Source: Ornithodoros turicata (Eukaryota > Arthropoda > Arachnida > Ixodida > Argasidae). Taken from it: a stretch of 64,000 nt of DNA. The translations under genes and the position numbers were made by a program. Of this stretch, positions 32,903 through 44,704 are shown piece by piece (positions within the stretch are counted from its first letter, which is position 1; every line of letters starts with the position of its first letter). The notes beneath the pieces are model-generated. The model was not told where the DNA came from. It searched no databases and saw only the letters and a list, made by a program, of their open reading frames with translations. Where the stretch lies: contig NC_088201.1 in the NCBI RefSeq assembly GCF_037126465.1, positions 191,730,031-191,794,030 on the forward strand, written 5' to 3'.

Positions 32903-33495
32903 CAAGACCAAGCTGTTACATAAACTTCAAAATGACACATTAAGCGGCCTCGGTAGTCGCCATTCATTCCACCTTTCTCACCCTATGACCTTGTTCCAAA
33001 TGCGGGAGAGGAAGACCCGGCCTTTCGGTGCATATGAGCATTCGGATGTTCTGGACGTTTGGTGCTTCTCCCCTCCTGCTCATTTCTACCAAACGCTCAA
33101 AACCATCAACTTTTTTTCGGTGCACATGAGGAGGAGGAGGAGTGTCGTTGGGAGGAACCCGAGAGGTCTGGCTGCCTGATTAGGCGGCATGTTTCTCGGG
33201 AAGGGAAAGGTGGTGGAGAGGAGGAGAGGAAAGGGTGAAGTGGAAGACCGAGCGGAATCCGCTCGGGGGGAGGATAGCTGCGTCCATGGGCCGACTTCAG
33301 GGGACCTGTGCCGGCATACGCCTATTACACATCTGAGGGAAACCCAGGAAAACCCCAGACGGCACAGCCGGCCCGCGGATTCGAACCGCGGACCTCCCAC
33401 TCTCCAAGCGCACGCGTTACCGCTGCGCCACCGGAGCTGGTGGTGCATATGAGCGTTTGGAGGTTATGAGCATTTGGTGTTTATGAGCTACTACT
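32903..33495 (-). repeat. Foldback element, right arm, split by a SINE
   Basis: 32905-33135 and 33440-33495 together are the inverted counterpart of 28485-28805. They share AAGCTGTTACATAAACTTC, TCGGTGCATATGAGCATTCG and GTTTGGAGGTTATGAGC. A SINE separates the two parts. Confidence 0.7.
33268..33445 (-). repeat. tRNA-derived SINE, second family
   Basis: The reverse complement begins GCTCCGGTGGCGCAGCGGTA (A-box region). It has a perfect B-box arm (CGCGGTTCGAATCCGCG) and then GGCTGTGCCGTCTGGGG followed by the shared tail to GTCGGCCCATGG. Its body is the same as the copies at 26.8 and 54.9 kb. Confidence 0.8.
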
Positions 33496-34190
33496 GTCGG
33501 GGTTCGATACAAAAGGTCCGCAGTGCGATTCGAGACATTCACAACTTTTTGCTTGTCTCCTATTGATATATGAGTACTTTGTTATTTTTATTTTATTGTT
33601 ATATATTTTTGCTCTAATTATGGTTTTCACAAGTCACTGGCGTCCGTACTGACTGATTGTGAAATTTTAGTTGCGCTTCGTATCGTTGTACTAGTGCATA
33701 CTTACTGTATGCCGACGTACAAGTGTGATCGGATAATACGGATGGTAATATGGGCAATACACGCACAGATGGTATTATAAACGAATGCTGCCATCACTGA
33801 ATTTGAGCACTAGTCGATTGCCAATGAAGAAATCAGGAAATGGACACGGAAACGTTACTTCATGTGTAATCAAAGCTTGCCTGAGATGCCGATGTCTCGG
33901 AGGCTCTCAACTGGATGCACCAGGTGCTGTAAATTAGGCTATAAACATTGCCTGCACACAGCGCTTACAATGCCAGTGTGGAAAATCTAGTGCTCGAAAC
34001 AGTATCCTTTTTTTTCTGCACTCGCTTACACGCAATTTACCTTGATAATTCCTCTATTATTCATGCAAAAATGACATTTTGGTATGTATATTTCTGGTAA
34101 GTAAGTATTATCAAATATCTGAATTCATTTTCAAGGCGTTGGTGCAAAACACTGTTCGAAATTTCCGTCGCAATATAGACTGCTTATTAA
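33496..34190. other. No recognisable gene
   Basis: AT-rich sequence without long ORFs or visible repeats. Confidence 0.4.
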
Positions 34191-34197
34191 TGGGTCT

Positions 34198-34277
34198 ATG
34201 ACATTTTGGTGCAGGACATTTCGGTGCACGGACATTTCGGTGCACGGACATTTCGGTGCACGAACGTTTCGGAGCAA
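34198..34277. repeat. 17-bp minisatellite beside the Harbinger element
   Basis: ACATTTCGGTGCACGG repeats about four to five times with small changes. It stops just before the left target site of the PIF/Harbinger element. Confidence 0.75.
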
Positions 34278-34516
34278 AATCTTAAGCATGGTTCACACTA
34301 GTGCGTTTTCATGCGTGCGTACGGCTGCGTACGGTGGTTACCGTGGCAACAGGTGCGAATGAGACCTTACGCAGTCGAACGCAAGGAGTTCGTCTGAGCT
34401 CAACTTTTTCCAACGCACGCTTCAACCCGCAAGGAGAGAACCAATCACGAAGCCGCGTTCTGGACATGCGCACTTCTATCCTGCTGATGTTCTCTGTTTC
34501 AACATGGCTGCCGTAA

Positions 34517-36409
34517 ACATGGATGTTTGTGTAGAGCGAGTGGAGATTTTCTAAAAAAGATACGCATGGCTTGCGCGACACAACGTTTCGGACACACGAG
34601 CTCATATGCATCGAGGAGGAGAAGCGCCCGTGGCTCTATGACAACTCACGGAGTGATTATAAAGATACAATCAAGCGCTATAACTCTTGGGAGTCCATCG
34701 GTCGTGCGCTGTCAATGCCAGGTAAGTAGGCTTCTGCTTTGTTTTGTGTGTGCGTGTGTGTTTATACAATACAATTTCGCTTGTTATTCCTTGCAGCGTG
34801 CGACTGTCATAAATTATGGAGAGGGATCCGTGACCGGTACGCCCGGGAACTGAGAGCCTCGGAAGCCAAGCGGAGCGGGATTGGCGCAGAGGAGGTCTAC
34901 CAATCGAGTTGGCCACTGTTTAGGAGCCTCGAATTTTTAAAAGAATTTATCAGACCGCGCAGGTAAGGAATCAATTAATATATTGTTAAGCTGGGCAATG
35001 TTGCATATGTACGGTATGTATCGTGTATATCACATGCGTTGCGTGTACATCGTGAAAAGATTTCGAAAACAGAAGTGGGCAACATATTTGTGCGGTGGTT
35101 AAAACTGCAAACGGGCAAAGTGATCTTATACAGCTACCGTTTTCCTTTCCTTTCTGTTGAGTTATTGGCTTGCTGTATTACGGAGACAAGAATTGCTCAA
35201 TGCATGCTGTGTAAAGTGTTTTCATTTACCTCACTGCACATGTGTTATTATGGTCTCAGCCATTAAAGCCCAAATCTCTCTTACTCCTTTGATTACCAGA
35301 CGAAAGGTATCAGGCCTGCGTTATCAGGTTATCATGGGGTTATCAGGTAACGTACAAAAAGATTGGGAAAGGCGAACCAGTGACAAAACCAAGAGAACAA
35401 GAAAATGAGCTGTCTGGACCAGCCAGGCTTTGCGTACATTTAATCGTACCAGTCAAATGTAATTAACTTGTGGAAAGCATGAGCAAACATTATGCCTTTC
35501 ATTTGGTATTTTTACCACATGGTGGCTAGATACTGGTGACTCGGTGAGAGTTCACTTATGATGGCAGTTGTACCAGTTGACCACAAGGAGAACTGCTCAA
35601 TCTATCGGTAATAAGCATAGGGAAAAGCCTGAAGTTGGGATTCGTGGATACATTGAACAAAACAGAGTTATAAGCTCAGTGTCAAATAATATGCCTTGTC
35701 TTTCAGTATGTTGAATAAATACTGCACAGTCTTTAGACACGCAACGACATAATGTGTTGCCTAGAGAGGGGTATGGTAGCGATGGCATAGTATTTACGTT
35801 TATTTTATTTGGTAGGGGTATTCCGTTACTTCTTCAAGTTTGTAATGACGCTAGTGTTGCCCTACTTTTTGTGGAGTAGCGGCTAGCGGTATTGCGTTAC
35901 TATGTTTTGGTAGTACCACACTGCAGCAAATTAATACTGTATTCTCAGATCCTAACTACAGCAGCAACAATACAATGAGGGATGGTGGAATGAAGTGTGA
36001 AGTGTGGTGAACTAAAGCCTGCACTACATAGCTAAGTAGCTTTGTATTTAACGTTTTCACACTTATTGCTCACAGGACAGTATGGATGGCCCCTTTCTGC
36101 CATCTGAGACGTTTTCTCAGCTACGCAGCCAAGAGCTGCAAAGCTTGGAGATGACACCCCCAGCCGCAAGACCAGCACCGAAGAAAAAGGAAAGCATGTG
36201 AGGAAAGCCTTGCTTCGATATTGACACAGGCAACGGAAAATATGCAACTTGGGGGACGGTGCACCAGACCTCATTTGGACATGGATGACGAAGAAACTTT
36301 ATTTTTATTAAGTCTTCGAAACAGACTACGGTCATTGGAAGTGAAAAAAAAGCGTCTAGCATACATGCAAATGCAGAATGCCTTGTTCAATCTTGAATTT
36401 GATGAATGA
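34517..36409 (+). pseudogene. Harbinger MADF-domain DNA-binding protein (frameshifted)
   Basis: Three exons: to 34721 (ELICIEEEKRPWLYD, SDYKDTIKRYNSWESIGRAL), 34797-34962 (HKLWRGIRDRYARELR, SSWPLFRSLEFLKEFI) and about 36081-36409. The first two make a MADF domain, the Myb-like fold that binds transposon ends and helps import the transposase. The last exon ends in the usual conserved tail (DEETLFLLSLRNRL, YMQMQNALFNLEFDE). Donors are GTAAGT and GTAAGG, and the acceptors are AG. One extra A in an AAAAA run near 36190 shifts the frame between PAPKKK and ACEESLASIL. The start region is also doubtful: an ATG at 34519 is followed by a stop in another frame. Confidence 0.75.
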
Positions 36410-37639
36410 GCGAATTAAATCATTTATGTTGCTTCACTTGTTCATAGCCAGTTGCAGTCTCAGTCAACACGTGAGCCCCTCAGCACTACTCTATACTGCC
36501 ATGACAGTTCACCAGATGCAGAGCAGAAATACTGTGCAAGTGTGTCGCGGACCTCTTTTGCAGATCTCGAATGCATATTGGACCCGACTCTCTGCATGTC
36601 CCTCAATGCATCCCCACTAGTCACACTCTGTCGCCATTGTCCCATGTGCACGCTGCCAGACACATCTTCATAGTCTGAATACCCTGGAGGGCAGTACACA
36701 TGCCTTCCTTCTGTTTCGTCACAGGTCCTTAGATAGTTGTGCAGACAGACAGTGGCATACACAATAGGATTCACTGTCTCGAGGGAGGCATTGATGGGCT
36801 GTCGGTAAATTCTCCAGCGGCTCGAGAGAATCCCGAAAGCATTTTCAATCATCATTCTTGCTCTGGAAAGTCTGTAATTGAACACTTTGCAAGTGAGTGG
36901 TAAGTGTCTCCCAGGGTATGGCCGCATTAGGTTCTTCATTAGCAGGAATGCATCACCGCCTAGTAGGACACAAGGCATGCTTACAGATGTTCCCGAAAGG
37001 TCAGGCACTTTCTTACAGTCGTTCAACAGATCACATATATAGCTGTTGCGGAAGATGCCTCCATCACTTCTCGACCCACACTCTCCCACATCAACCATAG
37101 TGAATTTGTATGTTGCGTCACAAGTTGCAAGAAGAACAATGCTGTGTGTGCCTTTGTAGTTATAGTACACAGAGCCACATTTTGCAGGGGCTTGCATTAC
37201 AACATGTTTGCCGTCCATTGCGCCAAAACAATTTGGAAAGTTCCACAAAGCCCAGAAATATTGTGTTATCTTGGTGAGAACGCCCTTGGATGGTGTCTGT
37301 AATTGAAGGTGCTTGGTGTAATGCTCCTGATAAATGGGGTACAATTTTAAATAATAGTAGCGTAATTGTAACATACTGGCAGGTAGACAGGTTGCAGGGC
37401 AGTCATGATAGCTTCACAGGTCTCCCGGATGACAATGCTGGCTGTGGAACTCCCGATACGGTAGTTCGTTGCACATTACCTTTGCGACGATCCGTGTGCC
37501 AGGTATCTTTAACAATCATTGTACAATATAACATTAATTATGTGCCATTAATTATGCCATGTGACATTATTTATGACATGTGACATTATGCCACATTATA
37601 TATTATGCCATTATACATTATGCCATGTGACATTAATTA

Positions 37640-39678
37640 TGTACCACAGAGTAAAACAGCTAAACGTATTTTTGATTATAAAAATGCGGACTTGTCTGGC
37701 ATTCAGTCGTTTATGCAAAACTATGCTTCAGAGTTTGCATCTTCATGGCGTGACCGATCTGTAAATTCAAATTGGTTGTCGTTTAAAAATACGATCTTAT
37801 GCTGCGCGGACATGTATGTCCCTTGTATCACAATCAATGCTCGTTATAATTGTCCTTGGTACAGTTGCGAGCTGAGACGCTTGTCAAGAAAAAAGAAAAG
37901 ACTTTACCGGCAGGCCCGAAATAGTAACGCACATGATGCGTGGGAACGTTATCATTTTCTTGCTTCAGAGTATAAACAGAAATTAAAATTTTCAAAAAAG
38001 AAATTCTACAGGGATGACCTGTCGGAAATGCTACGAAACAACCCTAAAAGATTTTGGAACACAGTTAGGTGCCAAGCTGGGCAAAATGCAAATAGACCCT
38101 TGTTTCACGATAATGGGGAAGTTATGTCCGACGAGGAGTGCTCTGTTGCCTTGAATAATTATTTTTCCTCTGTGTTTGTTCAAGAATCGGACATTCTCCC
38201 ACGTGTACTGATGTTGAATGATGAAAATGTTACACATGTGAATGACTACGGACCAATTGTCTTTACAGCTGAGGGCATCTCTAAAGTAATAGATTTCTTG
38301 CCTCTATCTAGTTCTCCTGGTTGTGACCACATTTCTTCTAAACTATTAAAAATTACTAAAAACTCGTCGTCAAAGATACTCCAGATAATATTTCAACAAT
38401 CACTGGACTATGTAGAATTGCCCTCAGACTGGAAGCATGCAATTGTTACTCCTATTCCGAAAACTGAGAAACCCACTGACATCTCTCAATATAGGCCCAT
38501 TTCGTTAACGTGTATTTGTTGCAAAGTTATGGAGCATATTATATGCTCACATGTCAGAAAGTTCTTAGACATAAATGAAATTCTGTTTAGAAATCAACAC
38601 GGGTTTAGAAAATATCGTTCATGTGAATCACAGTTGTTCGAGTTCGTCACTGATGTCTTTGAATGTATGAATAACGGGAAACAAGTTGACGCAGTTTTTA
38701 TCGATTTTAAAAAAGCGTTTGACAGAGTCCCGCATAAACGACTTTTAAGTAAGATAAGACATCAGGGCATCGACAAAAATATCACAGAGTGGTTTTCATG
38801 TTTTCTAACTGATAGAACACAATGTGTTAAATGGAATGGCACACTTCATTCATTTAAACATTCATAGTACTGTGCGGCTTTATGCTGACGACATGGTATT
38901 GTATCGGCAAATCACTTGTTTAGAAGATTCTGTTATTCTTCAAAATGACTTGTTTTCTTTGTCCGATTGGTGCAACAGATGGCAAATGGAGATAAATGTA
39001 TCTAAAACTAAATGTATGAGCCTTACAAGGTCGAAAAGAATCATAGCAAGTGATTATACCGTTGACGGTATACAGCTAGATCGGGTTACTGTGTATAAAT
39101 ACTTAGGTGTGCATATATGTAATGATCTTTCTTGGAAATATCATATTGAACAGACTTGTTGTGCCGCCTTGAGGACGCTTGGTTTTTTCCGTTCCACACT
39201 ATATCTTGCATCTTCCGAAGTCAAATTTTTGGCATATACCTCATTTGTACGATCAAAATTAGAGTATGCCTCGTCGATTTGGAGCCCATGGCAAAATTAT
39301 CTTGTTCAAAAGTTGGAATCTGTGCAATCGAAGGCGGTCCGCTTTATATTTAATAAATACGATCGCGAATCCAGTATAACAGAGTTTAAACGACAAAAAG
39401 AAATTCCCTTGCTAGCAAATAGGAGAAAGATTCATCGTCTACAAATAATTTACAATCTTTACGATACAAATTCTGATTATCTTTCTGCGGCACCGTCCTA
39501 TTCTGAACGCACACGCCATCCCCATACATTGTTTGTTCCCCTATCACGGACGGAGTATCATAAAAACTCGCCCCTGTTGTCAGGTGTACGGGATTGGAAC
39601 ATGCTTCCGTCAGACGTTTTCCAAGGCGGCGGACAAGCACGATTTGTTAACATGTGCGAGGAGCTGTATCTCTTTTAA
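37640..39678 (+). pseudogene. LINE ORF2 reverse transcriptase, internally deleted
   Basis: The first frame (to 38867) runs from the region after the endonuclease (SWRDRSVNSNWLSFKN) into RT: AIVTPIPKTEKPTDISQYRP, QHGFRKYRSCESQL and motif A FIDFKKAFDRVPHKRLL. The second frame (from 38870) resumes at motif C LYADDMVLY, then WCNRWQMEINVSKTKCM, the thumb and the C-terminal domain. The stretch with motif B (the conserved SGVPQGS region), about 35 residues, is missing at the junction and the frame changes there. The apurinic endonuclease is absent. The element cannot make active RT. Confidence 0.88.
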
Positions 39679-39885
39679 TGTATTTACGCATGTGCGTACA
39701 AATAATTAAGTATGCTGTGTTGTTTCTCGAAATAGGTTGCAAGTATGAAAGAATGTTCGTTTTTTGTTCTCTTAGTGACCTTTGTTACTGTGCAATTGCC
39801 CTCTTTTGGTGTAACCGTCCCCCCTTATGTAATGCCTTACGGCCCTTAAGGTAATAAAACGAAACGAAACGAAACGAAACATTAG
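37640..39885 (+). mobile_element. LINE (CR1/jockey-like) with simple-repeat tail
   Basis: A 5'-truncated non-LTR retrotransposon ending in GAAAC repeats at about 39855-39880, just after a GCCTTACGGCCC-like 3' hairpin. It lies inside the intron between exons 2 and 3 of the Harbinger transposase, so it inserted after the Harbinger element. Upstream (37545-37640) are degenerate GACATTAATTATG repeats. Confidence 0.88.
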
Positions 39886-40620
39886 GCGGAATGAAATGTG
39901 TACAAGACAAAATACGTATGAATACACATACTGATGCACGTAGAATAATATGAACAACTCATGCTCACCTCAGTGTTAAACAGAGTCTTTCAGCCGGCGA
40001 CATTGGTTGCCGGAACGATGTATTCTGTCTCTCGATCAGAGGACCAACGAGTGACAGCAAGTGGTCGAACGTCGAATGAAAACCAGCATATAAGTATCGT
40101 ATCCAACGAAATGCAAGTTCGAAAAGAAATGGGTGCGAGCTAATAACCATACCTCTCTTTCGACATCCGGAAGTGGTCAAAGAAGTCTTGACCGTCACCT
40201 CGGCGCATGTCTCGCACGAGATGGTGAAATTCACCAAACTGATGCAGCGGCACCAGCAGATCTCTGACGCAGACCCGTCTTCGTCCGCGCTGCTCCAAAA
40301 GCAATGCTGCCGAGGCAAACTGTGCAACGAGTGCCCAGTCAACTACATCGGCGTGTTCTAAATATGCCGTGACACATTCAAGAGCCTTGTTTGATAGACT
40401 TTCATTGGAGTCCTCGCTTTCTGTCGCATCGCACTGAGACGCGGCTCCCAAGCATTCCGCCATTTTTGCTTGTCACAAACGGATGTGACGCAAGGCGCTC
40501 ATTGGCCAACGCTTTCTGTGCCCGCATGTATGTGAACAGTCTAGCGGAATGGTCTGTACGTACGTGTACGCACGCAGTTGTACGTACGCATTGAAACGCA
40601 ATAGTGTGAACCCTGCTTTA

Positions 40621-40980
40621 CAGCGGCGGGGGATCACTCCAACGCCGCTTCCGGTAAAATTGTCCCGGGAATGGCTGTCACGATGTCGACATATCGTGAG
40701 TGAAAAGCGCGTTAAAAGTAACTTGGAACGTAACTTAAGTTACTTTGGCAAAGTTACCTGAAAAGGGACGAGTTCCACTGAAAGTTACCAGCGCGCAAAA
40801 CTCAGAGTTGAGCTACCAGTTACCAAAAAAGGGGACTTAGTTACAGTAACGAGTTACCTCGAACTCTGCTTGTAGCACAACCAGCCCTGGAAGTTGCCTC
40901 AGACAAAGAAAGTGAAGCTCTGCGCGTCTATACCGTTAATTTAGCTTTCCGTGATTGCGTTTGTGCGTCATGTTGCACTT
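40621..40980. repeat. GTTAC-rich repetitive segment
   Basis: About 40705-40860 holds repeated AAGTTACTTT, GTAACTTAAG and AGTTACC motifs in both orientations, as in some non-autonomous DNA transposons. No clear ends or target duplication were found. The rest of the interval shows nothing. Confidence 0.4.
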
Positions 40981-40984
40981 GCAT

Positions 40985-41880
40985 TTAGTGTTCCTCCGTG
41001 TGAAACTTTTCTTTCTTTCAGTCTTAACTGGTAACACTTTGTCCTCCAACTACAGAAGGGGAACACTGTGATCTCAATGTTTCGGGGAAGGAAGTTTCGA
41101 ATTATTCGTAGCAGGTGGTATTCTTATGTGACCGCTTGAAAATATGACCTTATCAGCTCGTGTCTATGCCGCACTGTTTAATTCTCAATAAAAAATTACA
41201 AAGAGAGGCACACGAACATGATAAAAATCACGACGCTTTAATGTACAAGAGTGTGACCATGTGAATGAGTCACGAATTTTTCTAATAATTCTAGAAATGC
41301 TCGAATGTCTGCACTCATTTTTTCACAAGCCTGGGTGCGGAGAGAGTCTTATGCAATACATTGATACATCTTATTGGTATCTTCATTAATGTGGAGTCAC
41401 CTGCGAACTTGCATTGTAATGCAGGACACACAGTTTTTTCTTACCTTCATGTTTTGGCGACTTAACGAACGCCCGCTCAGTTTCTTGGCATCCTGAGTGT
41501 GCAGATAACTGTAGATAGTGTGTAGGTTGATAACTTCACTCTTATTTTAGTTCTCTTGATTATGATGTACTGAGAGATATAATATTCACTGCAGTCCACG
41601 AAAGTGAGAATGGGCGGGGGGGGGATATACTTTTATTAGAGGGAAAGGTCTGAGAATGGACAGGCATCATAACTCAGATTCCTTTTATCATGGTGACCGT
41701 CGTTCCTCATGCTCAATTGAATAAGCCCTTGTATGTTTCAGCTGCCTCGTTCACTACTGTGTCCTTCGAATTAATCAGAAATTGGTGCTCCTCCTACAGT
41801 ATTGTTAGCTGCTCTAAAACTGCTTCGTTGAATCAGCAAGCGAACAGCATGTTCAGCGCATACGTAGAAGCATGCCCGTG
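40985..41880 (+). repeat. Inverted duplicate of a terminal exon and 3' UTR, left copy
   Basis: A plus-strand TTTCTTTCAG acceptor (ending 41021) precedes a frame reading LVTLCPPTTEGEHC, then UTR-like AT-rich DNA. It matches, reverse-complemented, 49380-50170 over about 800 bp at roughly 75-80% by eye. This copy has a stop in the first codons after the acceptor. Outside the exon it has no coding content. Confidence 0.75.
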
Positions 41881-41884
41881 AAAA

Positions 41885-42560
41885 GTTACAACTTTCTATG
41901 CGGGTGTCTCTAGGTTCCCTCCGTGGGCGCGTTTGCACTATTTCTGCTCTGAGCGGGCCAGTTTAAAACGCTATAAGTCATAGTTGGTTTGAGATTTGTA
42001 GAAGTATTACTGGGAAGTTACACATGTCTACCATCATATCTCTAGGTTCCCTGTGCAGGCGCATTTGTCTCAATGTTCCCATAGGCCACGTGCGTTTCTC
42101 GTGTAATCCCGTGGAACCGAGGCAATTATTCGTATGCCCTTCTAATTTGTTGAACTTTTTTTAAATTCTATTGCGTATTCCAATTCACAGAGAACATTGT
42201 AATCACTTGATCGGAGAACATAAGTAGAGGAGGCATGCAAGTTGGTGTATACGATTGAATGAAAACATCTCCTTGAGTCTGAGGAGCAGCGAAGGGGAGG
42301 ACTAGACAGGATGGACACGGGACACTAACTAAGTTATAGGCTCACTAAATTTCGACATGCATGGCGCCTACGGGATGGTAAGGGTAGGCTTCACCTAACG
42401 TCTAGGCGTATCAGGTGAAGCACGCTTCACATCTTTGCGCGGAGTATTGGGAACCTAGAACGCTAGTGTTTTTGTATATCACGAGCCCTACCCAATCTTT
42501 CTTTGCGGATCAAGGCCACTGGACGAGGAGAAAGAGAAAAGAAGGAGAACATCCGCCGTG
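41885..42560. other. No recognisable gene
   Basis: A segment containing TCTCTAGGTTCCCT occurs twice (41908 and 42040), showing a small local duplication. Nothing else was identified. Confidence 0.4.
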
Positions 42561-42989
42561 CTGGAAGACACGCCGAGAAGAAGAAGGAACATTCTGGTCA
42601 GTCGTCGACTATAGAGCCGGACGGAGCAGCATTTGGGTAGCAGGACTTGACAACGCAGGATCCAGCAACCCAGGATCCTACGTTTTGATGAGCGGTGCTA
42701 AATCATTAGCTCACAGTGGCGTGGGACTTCCTGAAGACATGCCACGGCGTTTGGCATTGGTCCTCCTTACAGACGGGACCACATGTACGACGGCGCCACC
42801 TCAGGATATCTGTGCAACTACACTGCGAAGGGACCAGTGCCAAGTGTGTTCGTTCGGCGTGGAATTAGGCCTACTGACAGCAACGACGAGAGGTGACTAC
42901 TCGTGTTGCCCCCGGTTTTCTTCTACGGGATCATACATAGCGACGAGGCTTACAGGGGGATATGACAGCCGCTGAACATGCTAGGCTTC

Positions 42990-43710
42990 CCAGGGAAAAC
43001 GGAACAGGAACATTGAATAACAGAAAATCTACTGTAATCAAGTTTTCTTATAAGCTTCATTCTTTATATTTGGATACAGTTTCTGATACAAATATCTTGG
43101 TGTTTTCTTTAGCAGCGATTTTTCGCAACATTAGACAGGCTGGTTTAAAAGCTAAAAGTGATGCATATATTACTATGATCCGGCCAATCTTGAAATATGG
43201 GTGTACGGTTTGGGACCTGCACGAAGTGTTACTAATTCAAAGGCTTGAGAGGGTTCAAAATATTGCGGCTCGCCTGGTGTTTACTTGTATGGAATCTATT
43301 GTTAGTGTAAGTGATTTAAAGTCAAGGCCAGGGTGGGAAGACTTAACAAACCGAAGAAGGAAACTTAGATTGGAATTTTTAGGAAATATCGTAAATGATA
43401 AGACGGGCATAAGGAAGGAAAGATATCTGAAACCCCCTCTGTATATTTCTCCAAGATCCGATCATTACAAGAAAATCCAGCCGCATAGGTGCAGGACGGA
43501 TGCTTTTCTTTACTCGTTTTTCCCGAAAACGATAGGAGAGTAGAATCGTCTTGAGTGCTGACCGGAGAGGTCGGTTTTCTGTGTTCGCATAGTGCTGTAC
43601 AGGTGTTTGTGCTTACCGATGTCAATATTGTTATTTTCTTGATGTTGGTTATTGTACCCCGCTACTGTAATGCCGTAAGGCGGTGTAGCGTATACGCATA
43701 AATAAAAAAC
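42990..43710 (+). mobile_element. LINE ORF2 C-terminal fragment
   Basis: The frame to 43543 reads AYITMIRPILKYGCTVWD, LIQRLERVQNIAARLV and RRRKLRLEFLGNIV, the post-RT region of a CR1/jockey-like ORF2. A 3' hairpin (ATGCCGTAAGGCGGTGTAG region) and an AATAAA-rich tail follow at 43660-43710. It is 5'-truncated and sits inside the Ty3 relic. Confidence 0.8.
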
Positions 43711-43894
43711 AGGGACTTGAGAGGGAAGATAGTAATGTAATCATGAGGGAGCAGGCGTTGTCATTGCCAAGTTGAGTTGTAACAGTTAAGAGTACAACAA
43801 TGCGTATCTGGTGGTAGCGCTGAGGCAGAGGCATGGGAGGCTCGTTGTTGGATTACTGGGATCGCAGGTGAGTCGATTTCTATTCTGGCACCTA

Positions 43895-44600
43895 TACCAG
43901 AATTTGATGCTATGATGTCGGGTTGGTTCGAGAACGTGGATACATTCTCGTCGTTTGAAGTCCCGTCGGGCGTGCGAGGAGCGGTCCCTTTTTAAAATGA
44001 ACGGCTTTGTGGCTAGTGGGATGCGTGGAGAAATTCTCGCGTGCCCTGTACGGACCCCGAATGAGCATCAAAGGTTGTTCACGATGTTGTGGAAAGCGGA
44101 TGGTGAATCCTGGAGTTACTTTCCGACGCCGATTGAGACGTTGCCGAAGTACGATACGGCAAGTCGCCAAGTGGGCACCTTTGAGGAGCTTAAGCAATCG
44201 ATGGTTACCTACAGGCTGAAGCGCGAAATCTCAGAGGAGATCCGAGGATATGTTTTACAGAATCAGACCGGACGCTGGCTGAAGTTTCTCGATATCGCTA
44301 AATTGGCTGAAACCTTCCGAGAAAGTCAGTGCGCGTGGAAGGAATACCGCGTATATCGCACCTCAGGGACTGGAGTTTAGAGCACGGCTCCTGGTGACGC
44401 GGATCGTAGACAAGGGGGTAGAGACACAGCTAGGATTCCCTGTCGAGGAGACCGTCGTTTTGAGTGCGGGCATGTCGGACATATGCAGAGGAATTGCCCG
44501 CCTGGGCGCTACCGTGACGTGGACGGGGGTGGAGGTGGGGGGTATACAGCATGGCGCGCCAGGGTTCAATAGATTAGTGGCACGGGTGGCGACGATTGAT
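43895..44600 (+). pseudogene. Gag remnant with SCAN-like domain and zinc knuckle
   Basis: DAMMSGWFENVDTFSSF (about 43908-43960) leads to a 141-codon frame with FEELKQSMVTYRLKREISEE, then GRWLKFLDIAKLAETF, a helical region resembling the SCAN domain, which derives from Gag of Ty3-like elements. A zinc knuckle follows at about 44450-44495 (FECGHVGHMQRNCP); its first cysteine is replaced by Arg. Gag would package the element's RNA. The changed cysteine and stops show decay. Confidence 0.65.
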
Positions 44601-44704
44601 CGCGAAGTTAGTAGCAGTGAAGAAGGCCACTGGAGCGACATTCCGGTGGACGGGTTGATTCGAGGACGATTATAATCGTGGTACGGCGTAGTGATCTAGG
44701 ATTG

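Larger units (their letters stand above)
36460..40463 (-). pseudogene. Harbinger DDE transposase (HARBI1-like), four exons, one stop
   Basis: Exons: 40463-40153 (ends HFRMSKER), about 40070-39969 (FDHLLSLVGPLIERQ to ERLCLTLR), 37506-37377 (YLAHGSSQR to RETCEAIMTALQPVYLP) and 37296-36460 (TPSKGVL to the stop). The last exon carries WNFPNCFGAMDGKH (first catalytic Asp), SIVLLATCDATYKF, LGGDAF (second Asp) and NYRLSRARMMIENAFGIL (Glu). Splice sites are GT-AG except the acceptor of exon 2, where AC stands in the expected place. An in-frame TAA follows SSQR in exon 3. The enzyme would cut and insert the element at TTA sites together with the MADF partner. The stop and odd acceptor suggest this copy is dead. 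Confidence 0.8.
34285..40617. mobile_element. PIF/Harbinger DNA transposon (6.3 kb)
   Basis: The element is flanked by TTA on both sides (34282-34284 and 40618-40620), the 3-bp duplication typical of this superfamily. The left end reads AGCATGGTTCACACTAGTGC; the right end, reverse-complemented, reads AGCAGGGTTCACACTATTGC, and both continue into GCGT/GTACG-rich sequence. As usual for PIF/Harbinger it holds two genes: a MADF/Myb-like DNA-binding protein on the plus strand (34.5-36.4 kb) and a DDE transposase on the minus strand (36.46-40.46 kb), arranged tail to tail. Both carry disabling changes. A LINE of about 2.3 kb is inserted in a transposase intron. Confidence 0.92.
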
